From SABI01 sp028532915 (lineage in GTDB: Bacteria > Spirochaetota > Spirochaetia > Sphaerochaetales > Sphaerochaetaceae), in contig OY781923.1 in NCBI GenBank assembly GCA_963677225.1, positions 1,798,001-1,862,000 on the forward strand: DNA of 64,000 nt. The letters run 5' to 3'. This document shows positions 51,730 through 60,723 of this stretch, one piece after another (position 1 is the stretch's first letter; every line of letters starts with the position of its first letter). The notes under the pieces were generated by a model. That model had not been told where the DNA came from, searched no databases, and saw nothing but the letters and a program-made list of their open reading frames with translations. The translations under genes and the position numbers were made by a program.

Positions 51730-52299
51730 ATGAAAAGCAGAGAAGAGGCATTCGCTATCCTTAAAAAATATAATTCATCGGAAAACCTGATCAGACATGC
51801 TCTCAGTGTCGAAAGTGTCATGCGTAATTTCGCCCGCCACCTGAACGAAGATGTCGAATACTGGGGTATCGTCGGACTGCTGCACGATATCGACTACGAG
51901 ATGTATCCCGAACAGCACTGTAAGGTCGCACCGAAACTGCTGAAGGAAAACGGTTTTGATGATCAGTTCATCCATGCTGTCGTCAGTCACGGCTATCAGA
52001 TATGTTGTGATGTCGAACCTGTCCTTCCGATGGAGAAAGTGCTCTACACGATCGATGAACTGACAGGTCTCATCACAGCCACAGCTCTGATGAGACCCTC
52101 CCGTTCCCTCGATGATCTGAAAGTGAAATCAGTGATGAAAAAATGGAAGACGAAGGGATTCAGCCAGGGAGTCGACCGGGACCTCATTCTTCAGGGCTGT
52201 TCGATGATCCCTATGGAACTCAGTGAAGTGATCACGCTCTCTATCGAGGGAATGAGGACGATACAGCAGCAGCTTGGATTCAACAGCCTCGCCGGTTAA
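51730..52299 (+). CDS. HD-domain hydrolase
   Basis: A 189-residue HD-superfamily protein: IRHALSVESVM (about residues 18-28) with the first His, VGLLHDIDYEMYPEQH with the HD pair (about 44-59), and IHAVVSHGYQ (about 77-86). This is the small HDIG group often annotated as a putative phosphohydrolase; substrates are unknown. ATG 51730 is chosen, with AAGGAG at 51718-51723; the open frame begins much earlier at 51631. It is divergent from corA, and its stop overlaps the convergent orphan gene by four bases. Confidence 0.85.
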   Translation: MKSREEAFAILKKYNSSENLIRHALSVESVMRNFARHLNEDVEYWGIVGLLHDIDYEMYPEQHCKVAPKLLKENGFDDQFIHAVVSHGYQICCDVEPVLPMEKVLYTIDELTGLITATALMRPSRSLDDLKVKSVMKKWKTKGFSQGVDRDLILQGCSMIPMELSEVITLSIEGMRTIQQQLGFNSLAG

Positions 52300-53801
52300 T
52301 GGTCTTCCCCGTTCTTCTCACCTGAAAAAGCACTCTCTATCCGTTCCAGCCTGACGATGCCTTTCTTGTTCAAAACGAGTTTCACATGATGCAGGTCCTC
52401 GATCCTGTTTTTCCCGCTGGATTCGGTGATCACCAGATGGAGATGGTATACCTTCGCGCTCTGTTTTGCTTCGATTTCGCTCTCTTGTGAGGGATAATAG
52501 AAAATATCGTCACTGTCATCCATCTCTTTGAGCCAGTCATCAATGCGCAGGCGGATCACCACCGTCATCGAATTGATCCACGGCCCAACCTCCCTGCTCT
52601 TCTTATTCCGGTAGACTTTCACATATCTGGAATATTGAACTACATCCTCCTGCGGCATCATATCAATGAAAGGATTGTCTCCTTCTTCTCTGACGCGCTG
52701 TATCAGAGGGGGAAGATGATCCGCACCGGTCATACGCAGCACGACCTTCGTTTTATTCAGCCTCCGTCCCGTTCTGGGGGAATTGAAATAGAATATCTGG
52801 TCGGCAAGAAGATGCGGTAATACCCTGTTGAAGAACGAACGCAGTCCCTCTTTTATCCTGTCTTTGAAGACATATGCGGCTATCACCAGAAGAGCCCACT
52901 GCATACTGTTTTTCAAAAATAGTGTCTCAGCGAATATGGCGGTAAGCGTTGCGAATGTCATTGCTATCGCGGCAGCCGCACCGGCCAGAATTCCGGTGAA
53001 ACGTTCCGGCTTCTTGGACTGGATCGGATTCAGATAGAGAACAGACTGTGTCCACTTCTTCAGTTCCGCACTTCTGTAGATGAGATTTTCACTGCTCTGT
53101 GTCGAAAAAGGGGTTACCCCTGACTGATACTGTTTTGACTGCCGGTAGTTCAGCTCCTCTTTCGCTTTGGTCAGCAGAAAAAGGTAGTTATCCTTTTTGA
53201 AATGTGGAGAGTTCTGAACCATCCGGTACAGATCCAGAGCCGTATTCTCGATGAGCAGACTGATAGCCTCGTCTCCCCACAGGAAAGCGCTGCATAGTTT
53301 ATTTCCCGTCGGATAGCGGCATCTGACATTTTCCATAGCGAGACGATAGCGGCTGACAGCGTGTTCAGTCTGCCGGTACCAGCTGCTCAGAAGCATATAC
53401 TGATCTTCACCGGCTGACGTTTTGCATTCTCCGGTGATGCGCGATCCTTCATGGCGGAAGGAATTGCACAGAGTCTGGATCTCGCCGATTACTATCTCAT
53501 CGACGACCCTTGCCGACCCATCACTCAGCAGCTTCGAATAATATTCTACCAGGTACAGAGGGCTGATCTTATTCGTCTCATCAAGAAGTTCATCAAATGT
53601 AATCTCCGGAGATGAATAACGGGCATGGGCCTGGAACTTTCTCAGCATGGCCTCACGCCTGATAAGAGCACGAGAGACATTCAGCTGGGGTGGCGAGAAG
53701 ATATAGTAGTTGATGTCCCTGCGGTATGATCTTAGCTCCGTGATCGGATACGTGATCTTTACTTCAAGATGTCTTGACGAATGAATTCTTATATCTATCA
53801 A
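52296..53801 (-). CDS. Membrane protein of unknown function
   Basis: A 501-residue protein with no family I can name. Residues 1-270 are soluble and begin with RRDINYYIFSPPQLN-type strands; two hydrophobic segments follow at about 275-300 and 305-325 (LAGAAAAIAMTFATLTAIFA and LFLKNSMQWALLVIAAYVF), and a soluble C-terminal domain of about 170 residues contains VYHLHLVITESSGKNR. The start is TTG 53801 with AAGGGG seven bases upstream; no other start fits. It is a stand-alone gene divergent from a 54-residue ORF. Confidence 0.8.
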   Translation of the reverse strand: MIDIRIHSSRHLEVKITYPITELRSYRRDINYYIFSPPQLNVSRALIRREAMLRKFQAHARYSSPEITFDELLDETNKISPLYLVEYYSKLLSDGSARVVDEIVIGEIQTLCNSFRHEGSRITGECKTSAGEDQYMLLSSWYRQTEHAVSRYRLAMENVRCRYPTGNKLCSAFLWGDEAISLLIENTALDLYRMVQNSPHFKKDNYLFLLTKAKEELNYRQSKQYQSGVTPFSTQSSENLIYRSAELKKWTQSVLYLNPIQSKKPERFTGILAGAAAAIAMTFATLTAIFAETLFLKNSMQWALLVIAAYVFKDRIKEGLRSFFNRVLPHLLADQIFYFNSPRTGRRLNKTKVVLRMTGADHLPPLIQRVREEGDNPFIDMMPQEDVVQYSRYVKVYRNKKSREVGPWINSMTVVIRLRIDDWLKEMDDSDDIFYYPSQESEIEAKQSAKVYHLHLVITESSGKNRIEDLHHVKLVLNKKGIVRLERIESAFSGEKNGEDH

Positions 53802-53883
53802 AAAGGACCCCTTTGAAACAGGAATTATAAACCACTTGTTCTGCTAAATCAATGACAGGTGAAAATCCTCAGTGCTGATTTGT

Positions 53884-53912
53884 TTGACTATTCAATTTTA
53901 ATTGTACATACT
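53884..53912 (+). promoter_or_regulatory. Promoter of the 54-residue gene
   Basis: TTGACT (53884-53889), a 17-base spacer and CATACT (53907-53912), 35 bases before the ATG at 53947. Confidence 0.55.
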
Positions 53913-53946
53913 ATATTCATCCAATCGATCAAGGGAGGGAAAGTGG

Positions 53947-54111
53947 ATGGAAGAAAATATGACCTATACAATTGTCAAATTTGTAGAAGATCGTGTTGTC
54001 ACCCGCTGTTCAGATGGAAGAGAAGTGGAGATTCTCTTTGAAATGTCACCATCTGATTCGAAAATCGGAGATATACTTGTATATCAGGAAGGCTTATATA
54101 TCAAAAAGTAA
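53947..54111 (+). CDS. Small 54-residue protein of unknown function
   Basis: Starts MEENMTYTIVKFVEDRVVTR and ends ILVYQEGLYIKK, with alternating strand-like residues that suggest a small beta barrel. It loosely recalls DUF3006-type short proteins (VDRIE-like opening, GD in the last third), but this is not firm. A strong site GGGAGGGA (53933-53940) lies six bases before ATG 53947; the open frame beginning at 53902 is an upstream extension. It has its own promoter and is followed by a hairpin. Confidence 0.68.
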   Translation: MEENMTYTIVKFVEDRVVTRCSDGREVEILFEMSPSDSKIGDILVYQEGLYIKK

Positions 54112-54145
54112 TCACGTTTCTTGATTTGAAATCAACGTCGATTTG

Positions 54146-54177
54146 GGGTATCCTCTAATGCGGAGGATACCCTTTAT
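54146..54177 (+). terminator. Hairpin after the 54-residue gene, holding the MFS ribosome site
   Basis: A perfect 10-bp stem (GGGTATCCTC / GAGGATACCC) with a 7-base loop is followed by TTTATT. It resembles a terminator for the small gene. The descending arm contains GGAGG (54162-54166), the only ribosome site for the MFS ORF at 54179, so the stem would also mask that site. Confidence 0.65.
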
Positions 54178-54178
54178 T

Positions 54179-55420
54179 ATGGACCGCACTGATTATCAAA
54201 AACGCAACTATTTTGCATTTCTTCTTCATGCACTGTTTCTCGCTCTGACGTTAAACTTTATCGATGTGAATACTGTTGTTCCCAATATGCTCGCCGAACT
54301 GGGTGCGAACGAAACACATCTCGGTATTCTTTCGGCCATCATGATCGGGGGAACCTCTTTCATGCAGCTGATCTTTGCCACCTTGATCATTCCCATGAGA
54401 AAGAAGAAGCCGGCTCTGCTTACCGGAATCTATCTGAGAGTCCTTTCCTTATGTATTCTCGGGCTTTTCCTCTTTTCGATGTCAGAACGTTCAGAATGGA
54501 AGATCTGGGCGACGCTGGCCCTCATGGCGATGTTCTCTTTCGGGGGATCGTTCGCAAACATCAGTTACACGGACATCCTCGGCAAATCTATCGCCGAAGA
54601 GAGGCGGAAAGACCTGCTGATGAAAAAGCAGATGATCAGCGGTATAGGTGTGATAGTCTCATCGGTCCTTGTGAAGCTGATTCTCACACACCTGAACTAT
54701 CCGGCGAACTATGCCTATCTGTTCATCATAGGGTCGATCATCCTTCTGATAGCCACAAGCGGTTTCTGGCTGATCAAAGAACCGGAGGGAACAGAAAGGA
54801 AAAAAGAATCTCTCGGCAGACGGTTCAGTCTTTTCTACAAAGCGATCAAAGAAGATCCCAATATCCGCCGCTATTTGCTGTTCATCAACACCAGCGGTGT
54901 CATTCTTTCCACCATTCCGTTTCTCATCCTCTTCGGACGGACAAACTTCCCTATCTCAGGAGAAAGGGTATCGACCTTTCTGCTGGTACAGGTGGCAGGG
55001 GGCTTGGTGACCAACCTCATCATACAGATCGGTTACAAGGGTGAAAGATACAGACCGCTGCTCTACCTGTTCATCATCGTCGGTTCGGCTACACCGATCT
55101 GTGCGCTGTTTTTATCATTCTCTGCGCAGTTGTACACGCTCACTTTCCTCTTCAGCGGTGCATCACTCGAACTGTACAAGATTGTCGCACCGGGTGTGCT
55201 TCTCGAGATATCCAACAATGAGAACCGCTCTGTCTATACGGGACTGTCCGGTGCCGGGTCGATCATGAATATCATCTACCCTATCGCGGCCGGTCTGCTC
55301 ATCGGAATCATAGGATACTACGGCGTGTTTGTGATCACGAGTCTTTATATGCTCACAGGATTCTTCTTCGCCCGTTCGATAGTCTGCGCACGATTCACCT
55401 CTGAATCACTGAAGCAATGA
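54179..55420 (+). CDS. MFS transporter
   Basis: A 413-residue major facilitator with about 12 hydrophobic segments. N-terminal landmarks are FIDVNTVVPNMLAELGANETHLG (quoted in part) and a basic loop RKKKPALLTG; the central cytoplasmic loop is the charged KEPEGTERKKESLGRR. No motif gives the substrate. ATG 54179 is chosen for its position after GGAGG (12 bases) and family-like length; ATG 54158 is an in-frame alternative inside the hairpin. The last 26 bases overlap the convergent esterase gene. Confidence 0.84.
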   Translation: MDRTDYQKRNYFAFLLHALFLALTLNFIDVNTVVPNMLAELGANETHLGILSAIMIGGTSFMQLIFATLIIPMRKKKPALLTGIYLRVLSLCILGLFLFSMSERSEWKIWATLALMAMFSFGGSFANISYTDILGKSIAEERRKDLLMKKQMISGIGVIVSSVLVKLILTHLNYPANYAYLFIIGSIILLIATSGFWLIKEPEGTERKKESLGRRFSLFYKAIKEDPNIRRYLLFINTSGVILSTIPFLILFGRTNFPISGERVSTFLLVQVAGGLVTNLIIQIGYKGERYRPLLYLFIIVGSATPICALFLSFSAQLYTLTFLFSGASLELYKIVAPGVLLEISNNENRSVYTGLSGAGSIMNIIYPIAAGLLIGIIGYYGVFVITSLYMLTGFFFARSIVCARFTSESLKQ

Positions 55421-56351
55421 TCTTCACAGCCTCTTTCCCCTCTTTGACGGGAAACAGGGGGAAATCGTGGTTCATCTTCTCCTTTTCGATGTACATGATA
55501 TCGACTCCTGCATCGATACAACGATCATAGAATGTGCGCGCATCAATCAGGAAAAGTTCGTGAGTCCCCGCAAACAGTGTGACGGGTGCAAGATGCTCTA
55601 TCGGACCGTATAAAGGCGACACTCTGAAATCCTTAAGATCGACATCTTTCGCCCACGCCCTTCCCATCACCCTCAGATGAGAAGAATTGAGCATCGGGTC
55701 TGCCTTTTCGACATCGGCGATGCGCTCGTCACACAGACCGATATCGAGCCACGGGGAGATGCTTATGATCTCCTTGGGCTGCTCATCCCCACCGAGAGCC
55801 TGAGCGACCGAGACGGCGAGGGATGCACCGGCACTGTCTCCCATCAGAATGAACTTTCCGTCACTCTCAGCTTTCAGCTTTCTGTACATATCTGTCATCT
55901 TCGGGAACACCTCGGTCACAGAGTGTACCGGAGCTTTCGGATATAACGGCATGACGACCTTCAGAGGGAGTTCTCCGAATAGAGAATCGATGAACATGAA
56001 GTGAATGACCGATGCATGCTCAACATATGCTCCCCCGTGAAGATAGAATACCGTGTACGAACTCTTGTCCTTTTTCGGTGTAAATACGATGGAAGTGACC
56101 CCGTGAATATCACGTTTTTCAACGTTGCATCTCATCATCGGAAGCTTCGGGATCCTGTATTCCTGTTCATTTTTCACAGCGAGTTTCTTGAGCAGATCGA
56201 CGCTGTATTCAGGAGAGAACATCTCGATTCTCTTCTCCCTCAGTCTGAGGATCTTCTCGCTTACATAACTTGTGGTGCTTCGTTTTTCCTTTTCTTTAAT
56301 ATAGAAAGAGAAAATCAGAAGGAGTGCCAAGACGATTACTGTACCGGTCAC
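55395..56351 (-). CDS. Membrane-anchored alpha/beta hydrolase (HSL-like esterase)
   Basis: A 318-residue esterase of the hormone-sensitive-lipase group. A hydrophobic anchor (about residues 3-17) precedes the domain. The oxyanion motif is HGGAYVEHAS (about 97-106), the nucleophile GDSAGASLAV, the acid in FAGTHELFLIDA and the catalytic His in MNHDFPLFP. The active side is probably outside the membrane. The start is GTG 56351 with AGGAGG five bases upstream. Substrate unknown. Confidence 0.86.
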   Translation of the reverse strand: MTGTVIVLALLLIFSFYIKEKEKRSTTSYVSEKILRLREKRIEMFSPEYSVDLLKKLAVKNEQEYRIPKLPMMRCNVEKRDIHGVTSIVFTPKKDKSSYTVFYLHGGAYVEHASVIHFMFIDSLFGELPLKVVMPLYPKAPVHSVTEVFPKMTDMYRKLKAESDGKFILMGDSAGASLAVSVAQALGGDEQPKEIISISPWLDIGLCDERIADVEKADPMLNSSHLRVMGRAWAKDVDLKDFRVSPLYGPIEHLAPVTLFAGTHELFLIDARTFYDRCIDAGVDIMYIEKEKMNHDFPLFPVKEGKEAVKIIASVIQR

Positions 56352-56402
56352 ACGAACCTCCTAAGTTGCTATTGTAATTGTACAACAAAGATCCATGAGA
56401 TG

Positions 56403-57278
56403 CTACTTGGATCTGAGGCTGTTCACCAGCCCCGCTGTGACGACAAGGATAAAACCTGCAACCGTCGTGATATACATAGGTTCCCGGAAAAAGATCACCA
56501 GATAAATCGCCGAAAGGACAGGCACGATATAAACGAACGGGGCGACGAATGAAGCTTCTGCCAGACGAAGAGCACGGATCCACAGAAGATAGGAGATACC
56601 GTTGATGAACATTCCGTTGATGAGGATCGAGAGCCACTGACTGCCCTGAGGGATGATAAAACTGCCGCGCATCATCAGAGTAACGGCAGAGGCCGCAGTC
56701 GCGGCAAGGTAATAGACTGCGGTGAGACTTACCGGCTCCTTTTCGACTCTTTTACTCAGCACGGAGAAGAGGGCAAAACAAAGGGCCCCGACAAAGACCC
56801 ACAGCAGTACCCGCGGAGACGAAATCGATATCGTCGAGATATCACCCGCCGACAAAACGGAAAGGACACCGGCAAAACCGAGGATCACCGATATCAGTTT
56901 AGAGAGACCTATCTTCTCTTTGAGAATGATACGGGAAAGAAGAACGATGAGAAACGGCCAGGTGTACTGGATGATCAGGACCTCAATGGCACCTGCTTTC
57001 GAATAGCCGAAATAAAGCAGCAGGTAATAGACGAACGTACCGAGCAGTCCGAGACAGGTGATGACGAGCCAGTCTTTCAAACTGTAGGTCAGTACATGGA
57101 CTATCCTGCCGCTCACAAGAGAAATCACCGTCAAAGTCACAAATGAGGTGAATGAAGAATAGGAGAGATACTGGATTGTATCGAGGGAAGTCTGCCCGAT
57201 CTTGGCTGTCACAGGAATCAGAGACCAAAGGAAAACACACAGCAGCACATTAATGATCGCCTCAGTCTTTTCTTTCAC
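56403..57278 (-). CDS. EamA/DMT-family transporter
   Basis: A 291-residue inner-membrane protein with ten hydrophobic segments in two EamA repeats. Landmarks are CVFLWSLIPVTAKIG near the N-terminus, IQYTWPFLIVLLSRIILKEKIGL (quoted in part) and, in the second half, ASFVAPFVYIVPVLSAIYLVIFFREP (quoted in part). Members export or import amino acids and metabolites. The start is GTG 57278 with AAGGA five bases upstream. It is divergent from the DUF72 gene. Confidence 0.88.
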   Translation of the reverse strand: MKEKTEAIINVLLCVFLWSLIPVTAKIGQTSLDTIQYLSYSSFTSFVTLTVISLVSGRIVHVLTYSLKDWLVITCLGLLGTFVYYLLLYFGYSKAGAIEVLIIQYTWPFLIVLLSRIILKEKIGLSKLISVILGFAGVLSVLSAGDISTISISSPRVLLWVFVGALCFALFSVLSKRVEKEPVSLTAVYYLAATAASAVTLMMRGSFIIPQGSQWLSILINGMFINGISYLLWIRALRLAEASFVAPFVYIVPVLSAIYLVIFFREPMYITTVAGFILVVTAGLVNSLRSK

Positions 57279-57349
57279 CGGTGTCCTTCCTTCTTCTTAC
57301 GGACAGAATGATACACAAAAATACTGGCAGGGTCAAAGGCGGGTGCTCC

Positions 57350-57378
57350 TTGCTAAACATTCCCAGCTTCAGTATTCT
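57350..57378 (+). promoter_or_regulatory. Promoter of the DUF72 gene giving a leaderless mRNA
   Basis: TTGCTA (57350-57355), a 17-base spacer and TATTCT (57373-57378), with six bases to the ATG at 57385, so transcription should start at or next to the A of the start codon. Confidence 0.6.
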
Positions 57379-57384
57379 CTATAT

Positions 57385-58263
57385 ATGGAAAATCCTTTGT
57401 TCGGAACGTGTTCGTTCATCTACCGGTCATGGAAGGATCTGGTGTACTCTACCGATGACCCTGACAGATATCTGAGCGAATATGCTCGCAGATACCATAT
57501 GGTGGAGATTGACAGATGGTTCTGGTCTCTGGGGAAAGAGAGTGCAGGTTTACCGCTAAGTGCGACCGTGAAATCCTATGCCGAAGCGACTTCTTCCGAT
57601 TTCTCCTTCACGATTAAATGCCCGAACGCTCTTACTCTATTTTACAATCCGGCAACCGGTGAAAAGAATCCTTACTTCCTCGATGCGCAATTTGCCATCC
57701 GATTCATAGAATCACTGACACCAATTCTGGATAAGACTGCACTTCTGATATTCCAGTTCGGATATCTCAACAGGAAGATGTTCTTCAATCAGAAAGAACT
57801 GTTGAGAGAGCTCGACAGATTCTTCGATCTTCTTCCTCCCCATATCCGCTACGGAGTGGAATTGAGAAACAATCAGTATATCGATGGAAGCTGGTTCACC
57901 TTCCTGAGAGACCGCAACATCACTCCCGTACTTCTCAGCGGCTATTGGATGAATGACATCGTTCAGGTGATCGAACGATATGAAAGACTCTTCGGGGATA
58001 CCGTTTCGATCAGATTACATGGTGACGACCGGGAAGCTATTGAAGAACAAAGCGATAAAAGATGGGATTCGATCGTGTGGGATCGTACAAGAGACATCCA
58101 TCAGATCGCAAAGACGATCAGAACCCTTACCGAAAGTCACCAGGTACTCGTCGCCGTGAACAATCATTTCGAAGGATCCGCTCCCCTGACGATCCGCCGG
58201 CTGCGCAAGGCGATCAGGGAAGATAGCGCGCAGTCGACCGGAGACTTGACGGAGCAACGATGA
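57385..58263 (+). CDS. DUF72 (YecE-like) protein
   Basis: A 292-residue protein with the DUF72 TIM-barrel pattern: LFGTCSFIYRSWKDLVYS at the start, RYHMVEIDRWFWS, FSFTIKCPNALT, ALLIFQFGYL, YGVELRNNQYID and VSIRLHGDD. The family function is not known. The open frame begins at 57202 but the first 61 codons have no homology features, and ATG 57385 follows a promoter directly with no ribosome site. The 3' end overlaps the convergent LmbE-like gene by 50 bases. Confidence 0.87.
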   Translation: MENPLFGTCSFIYRSWKDLVYSTDDPDRYLSEYARRYHMVEIDRWFWSLGKESAGLPLSATVKSYAEATSSDFSFTIKCPNALTLFYNPATGEKNPYFLDAQFAIRFIESLTPILDKTALLIFQFGYLNRKMFFNQKELLRELDRFFDLLPPHIRYGVELRNNQYIDGSWFTFLRDRNITPVLLSGYWMNDIVQVIERYERLFGDTVSIRLHGDDREAIEEQSDKRWDSIVWDRTRDIHQIAKTIRTLTESHQVLVAVNNHFEGSAPLTIRRLRKAIREDSAQSTGDLTEQR

Positions 58264-58915
58264 AGGCTTCCGCCATCCGTATACCGCATTGAAGACCTCT
58301 GTATGAACCGATGATCTCGATCATCTGAAGAAGGTCAGTATACTGAACCCCTTCTCTGATTTCCATCTGGCTCGTATGACAGCCGACAGCCTTCATCTTC
58401 AGCTCGAAAGAGGAACCCACATCGACGAAGATCAGATTTTTTGAGTCCAGCGCATCGATGCTGTCCATATAGTATAGGAGAGGGAGGTCCTTCAGGGCGG
58501 GCAATTCGTCCGGGTAACTATCCAGAGTCGAAAGGAGCGCGGCTCTTCTTACGATTCTGCTTGTCTGGACGGCATCAGGATGTCTCTCATTTTCACTGTG
58601 GGTGATGATAAGATCGGGCCGTGTTGAACGGATCAGCGAGCAGATCTTCGAAAGCTGGCTGTCATCGAGTTCATTAACCTTCATCTCTTCAATATCCATC
58701 GTACAGAAGGAGGCTCCGATCACAGCGCACGCCTGAGCAGATTCGACCATCCTTACCATCTTCAGATCTTCACTGGTCAATTTCGACGGTGCAAGTTCAC
58801 CGTTGGTGAGAGAACAGACGACAACCTCATCTTCTCTTTGAACACAGCGCGACAGCGTACCGAAACAGGCTGTCTCGACATCTCCCGGATGAGCTCCAAA
58901 TGCTAGAATCTTCAT
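58214..58915 (-). CDS. PIG-L/LmbE-like protein with altered active site
   Basis: A 233-residue member of the zinc-dependent N-acetylglucosamine deacetylase family by overall pattern: FGAHPGDVETACFG (about 6-19), RPDLIITHSENERHPDAVQ and GCHTSQMEI. In active members the first motif is AHPDDxE and the second ends in DH, with the first Asp as base and the last His as a zinc ligand (known from MshB). Here these are Gly and Ala. The role may be non-catalytic or use different chemistry. GAGGTG precedes the ATG. Confidence 0.8.
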   Translation of the reverse strand: MKILAFGAHPGDVETACFGTLSRCVQREDEVVVCSLTNGELAPSKLTSEDLKMVRMVESAQACAVIGASFCTMDIEEMKVNELDDSQLSKICSLIRSTRPDLIITHSENERHPDAVQTSRIVRRAALLSTLDSYPDELPALKDLPLLYYMDSIDALDSKNLIFVDVGSSFELKMKAVGCHTSQMEIREGVQYTDLLQMIEIIGSYRGLQCGIRMAEAFIVAPSSLRSTARYLP

Positions 58916-58958
58916 GTAAACACCTCAAGTGTGCTAACTATACACACTTTTTTTACAA

Positions 58959-60629
58959 TCATCCACCCCATCGGGAGTGCAGATCCTCCACCTCCGAAGC
59001 TAACCGGGTTATGGCATTCACCAGCCGTCTCGATTTTTTCGAGTCCTGCTGTTCAATCACGGTATCGGAATGCTCTTTCATTCTGTCGATGACTGTCTGT
59101 AAAGCATTCATCTGCTGCTGCAATACGGTAATAGATTCTTTCAGCTGCTCCTGTGATGCTATCCACACACTTTCGCTTTGTGCGGCCGGAAGACTCTGTT
59201 CTTCGAGCAGGTCGAAACTCTGATTGATTTGAGGAGCCCATGCATTCACCTCGACGACATTCTGCAGATACCCGGCAAAGAAACGGGCCACACTCTCATC
59301 ACCGTGAACAACGAACACATGTTTGAGCCGGTTGGAAAAGCTTGAGACCCAGCGGATCAGTCCTTTCTGATCGGCATGGCCGCTTATTCCCTCGAGTCTG
59401 ACAATCTGAGATTTCACATCGATATGTTCGCCGAATATCGTGACATTCTTCGCTCCGTCCAGAATAGAACGTCCCAATGTCCCGTTGGCCTGATACCCGC
59501 AGAATACGACTGTAGACTCAGGTCTCCACAGATTATGTTTCAGATGGTGTTTGATCCGCCCGGCCTCGCACATCCCGCTTGCAGAAATGATGACGGCACT
59601 CTCTTTGAGGAAGTTTATCGCACGGGAATCGTCAGCGGTGACACTCATGATCAAAGATGGGAACCGTAAAGGATTCTCTCCCTTCTCTACGATCTTCATC
59701 GCCTCTTCATCGAAGTAGCCGATGATATTTCTCCCGAAGACCTTAGTAGCCTCGATCGCCAGCGGACTGTCTAGATACACAGGAAAGCTATCAAGACCTC
59801 TGATCAATCTGTGGTCTATTATGTAACGCAGAAGATACAGGATTTCCTGTGTTCTTCCGACAGCGAAAGAAGGGATTATCACATTGCCGCCTCTTTTGAA
59901 CGTGTTTTCGATATAGGAAGCCAGTTCAAGGGCTCTGCTTTTCGTACTCTCCTGCTGTGATGCGAATTCTACCGGCGGGTGAAGCCTATCTCCGTAGGTC
60001 GATTCCATCACAACGAAATCGGCCTGTTTCAGAAACACCGGGTCGTTGATGATAGGCTGATCGGTATTGCCGATATCACCGCTGAATACGATCAGCCGTT
60101 CTTCTCCCTGTTCGCGTATATGTAACTGAATCGAGGAACTTCCGAGAATATGGCCGGCATCGGTGAAGGTTACCTGAATATCTTCGGTAAGATTGAAAGA
60201 ACGTCCGTATTCATGTCCGATGAAATATTCCATCGAATTTCTGGCATCTTCCACCGTATAGATCGGCTCGATCTCACTCTTTCCGTCTCTCCGCCTTTTT
60301 CTGTTGACCCACTCGGTCTCCATCTCCTGAATATGTCCGGAATCAGATAGCATGATCGAACACAGATCCGCGGTCGCATCCGTTGTATGAACCGTCCCGT
60401 GAAATCCCTCCCGTACCATCATCGGAATCCGTCCGGAGTGATCGATGTGGGCATGGGTGAGGAGAATATAATCGATCGAAGACGGAGAGAACGGGAAGTC
60501 CATCCCGACTTTCTTCTCATCATTCCCCTGCGGTAATCCGCAGTCGACCAGAATCCTTGTTCCACCGCTTTCAACCAGGGTGCAACTTCCTGTAACCATT
60601 CTTGCAGCACCGAAAAATGTGATATTCAT
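58959..60629 (-). CDS. Beta-CASP metallo-beta-lactamase RNase-like protein
   Basis: A 556-residue predicted RNA nuclease of the CPSF/YsiL-like beta-CASP group. The metal motif is HAHIDHSGR (residues 59-67), followed by FTDAGHILGS, VFSGDIGN, the beta-CASP KVFGRNIIG region and the C-terminal SGHADQ and VHGDE motifs. Beyond about residue 465 an extra tail of 90 residues is rich in Glu, Gln and Leu and reads as a coiled coil (EQLKESITVLQQQMNALQTV in part). There is no clear ribosome site before ATG 60629, and a promoter lies directly upstream. Confidence 0.88.
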   Translation of the reverse strand: MNITFFGAARMVTGSCTLVESGGTRILVDCGLPQGNDEKKVGMDFPFSPSSIDYILLTHAHIDHSGRIPMMVREGFHGTVHTTDATADLCSIMLSDSGHIQEMETEWVNRKRRRDGKSEIEPIYTVEDARNSMEYFIGHEYGRSFNLTEDIQVTFTDAGHILGSSSIQLHIREQGEERLIVFSGDIGNTDQPIINDPVFLKQADFVVMESTYGDRLHPPVEFASQQESTKSRALELASYIENTFKRGGNVIIPSFAVGRTQEILYLLRYIIDHRLIRGLDSFPVYLDSPLAIEATKVFGRNIIGYFDEEAMKIVEKGENPLRFPSLIMSVTADDSRAINFLKESAVIISASGMCEAGRIKHHLKHNLWRPESTVVFCGYQANGTLGRSILDGAKNVTIFGEHIDVKSQIVRLEGISGHADQKGLIRWVSSFSNRLKHVFVVHGDESVARFFAGYLQNVVEVNAWAPQINQSFDLLEEQSLPAAQSESVWIASQEQLKESITVLQQQMNALQTVIDRMKEHSDTVIEQQDSKKSRRLVNAITRLASEVEDLHSRWGG

Positions 60630-60636
60630 ACCCTTA

Positions 60637-60665
60637 AGAATAGTCTCAACATCCGTTGATGTCTA
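60637..60665 (-). promoter_or_regulatory. Promoter of the beta-CASP gene giving a leaderless mRNA
   Basis: On the minus strand, TAGACA (60665-60660), a 17-base spacer and TATTCT (60642-60637), with seven bases to the ATG at 60629. Inside the spacer, ACATCAACGGATGT (an inverted repeat ACATC / GATGT) could be an operator. Confidence 0.55.
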
Positions 60666-60723
60666 GAAAAAAAAAGATTACAGTAAGGAATGCAATACAT
60701 TTGAGAATGAGAGGTAGTGGACA

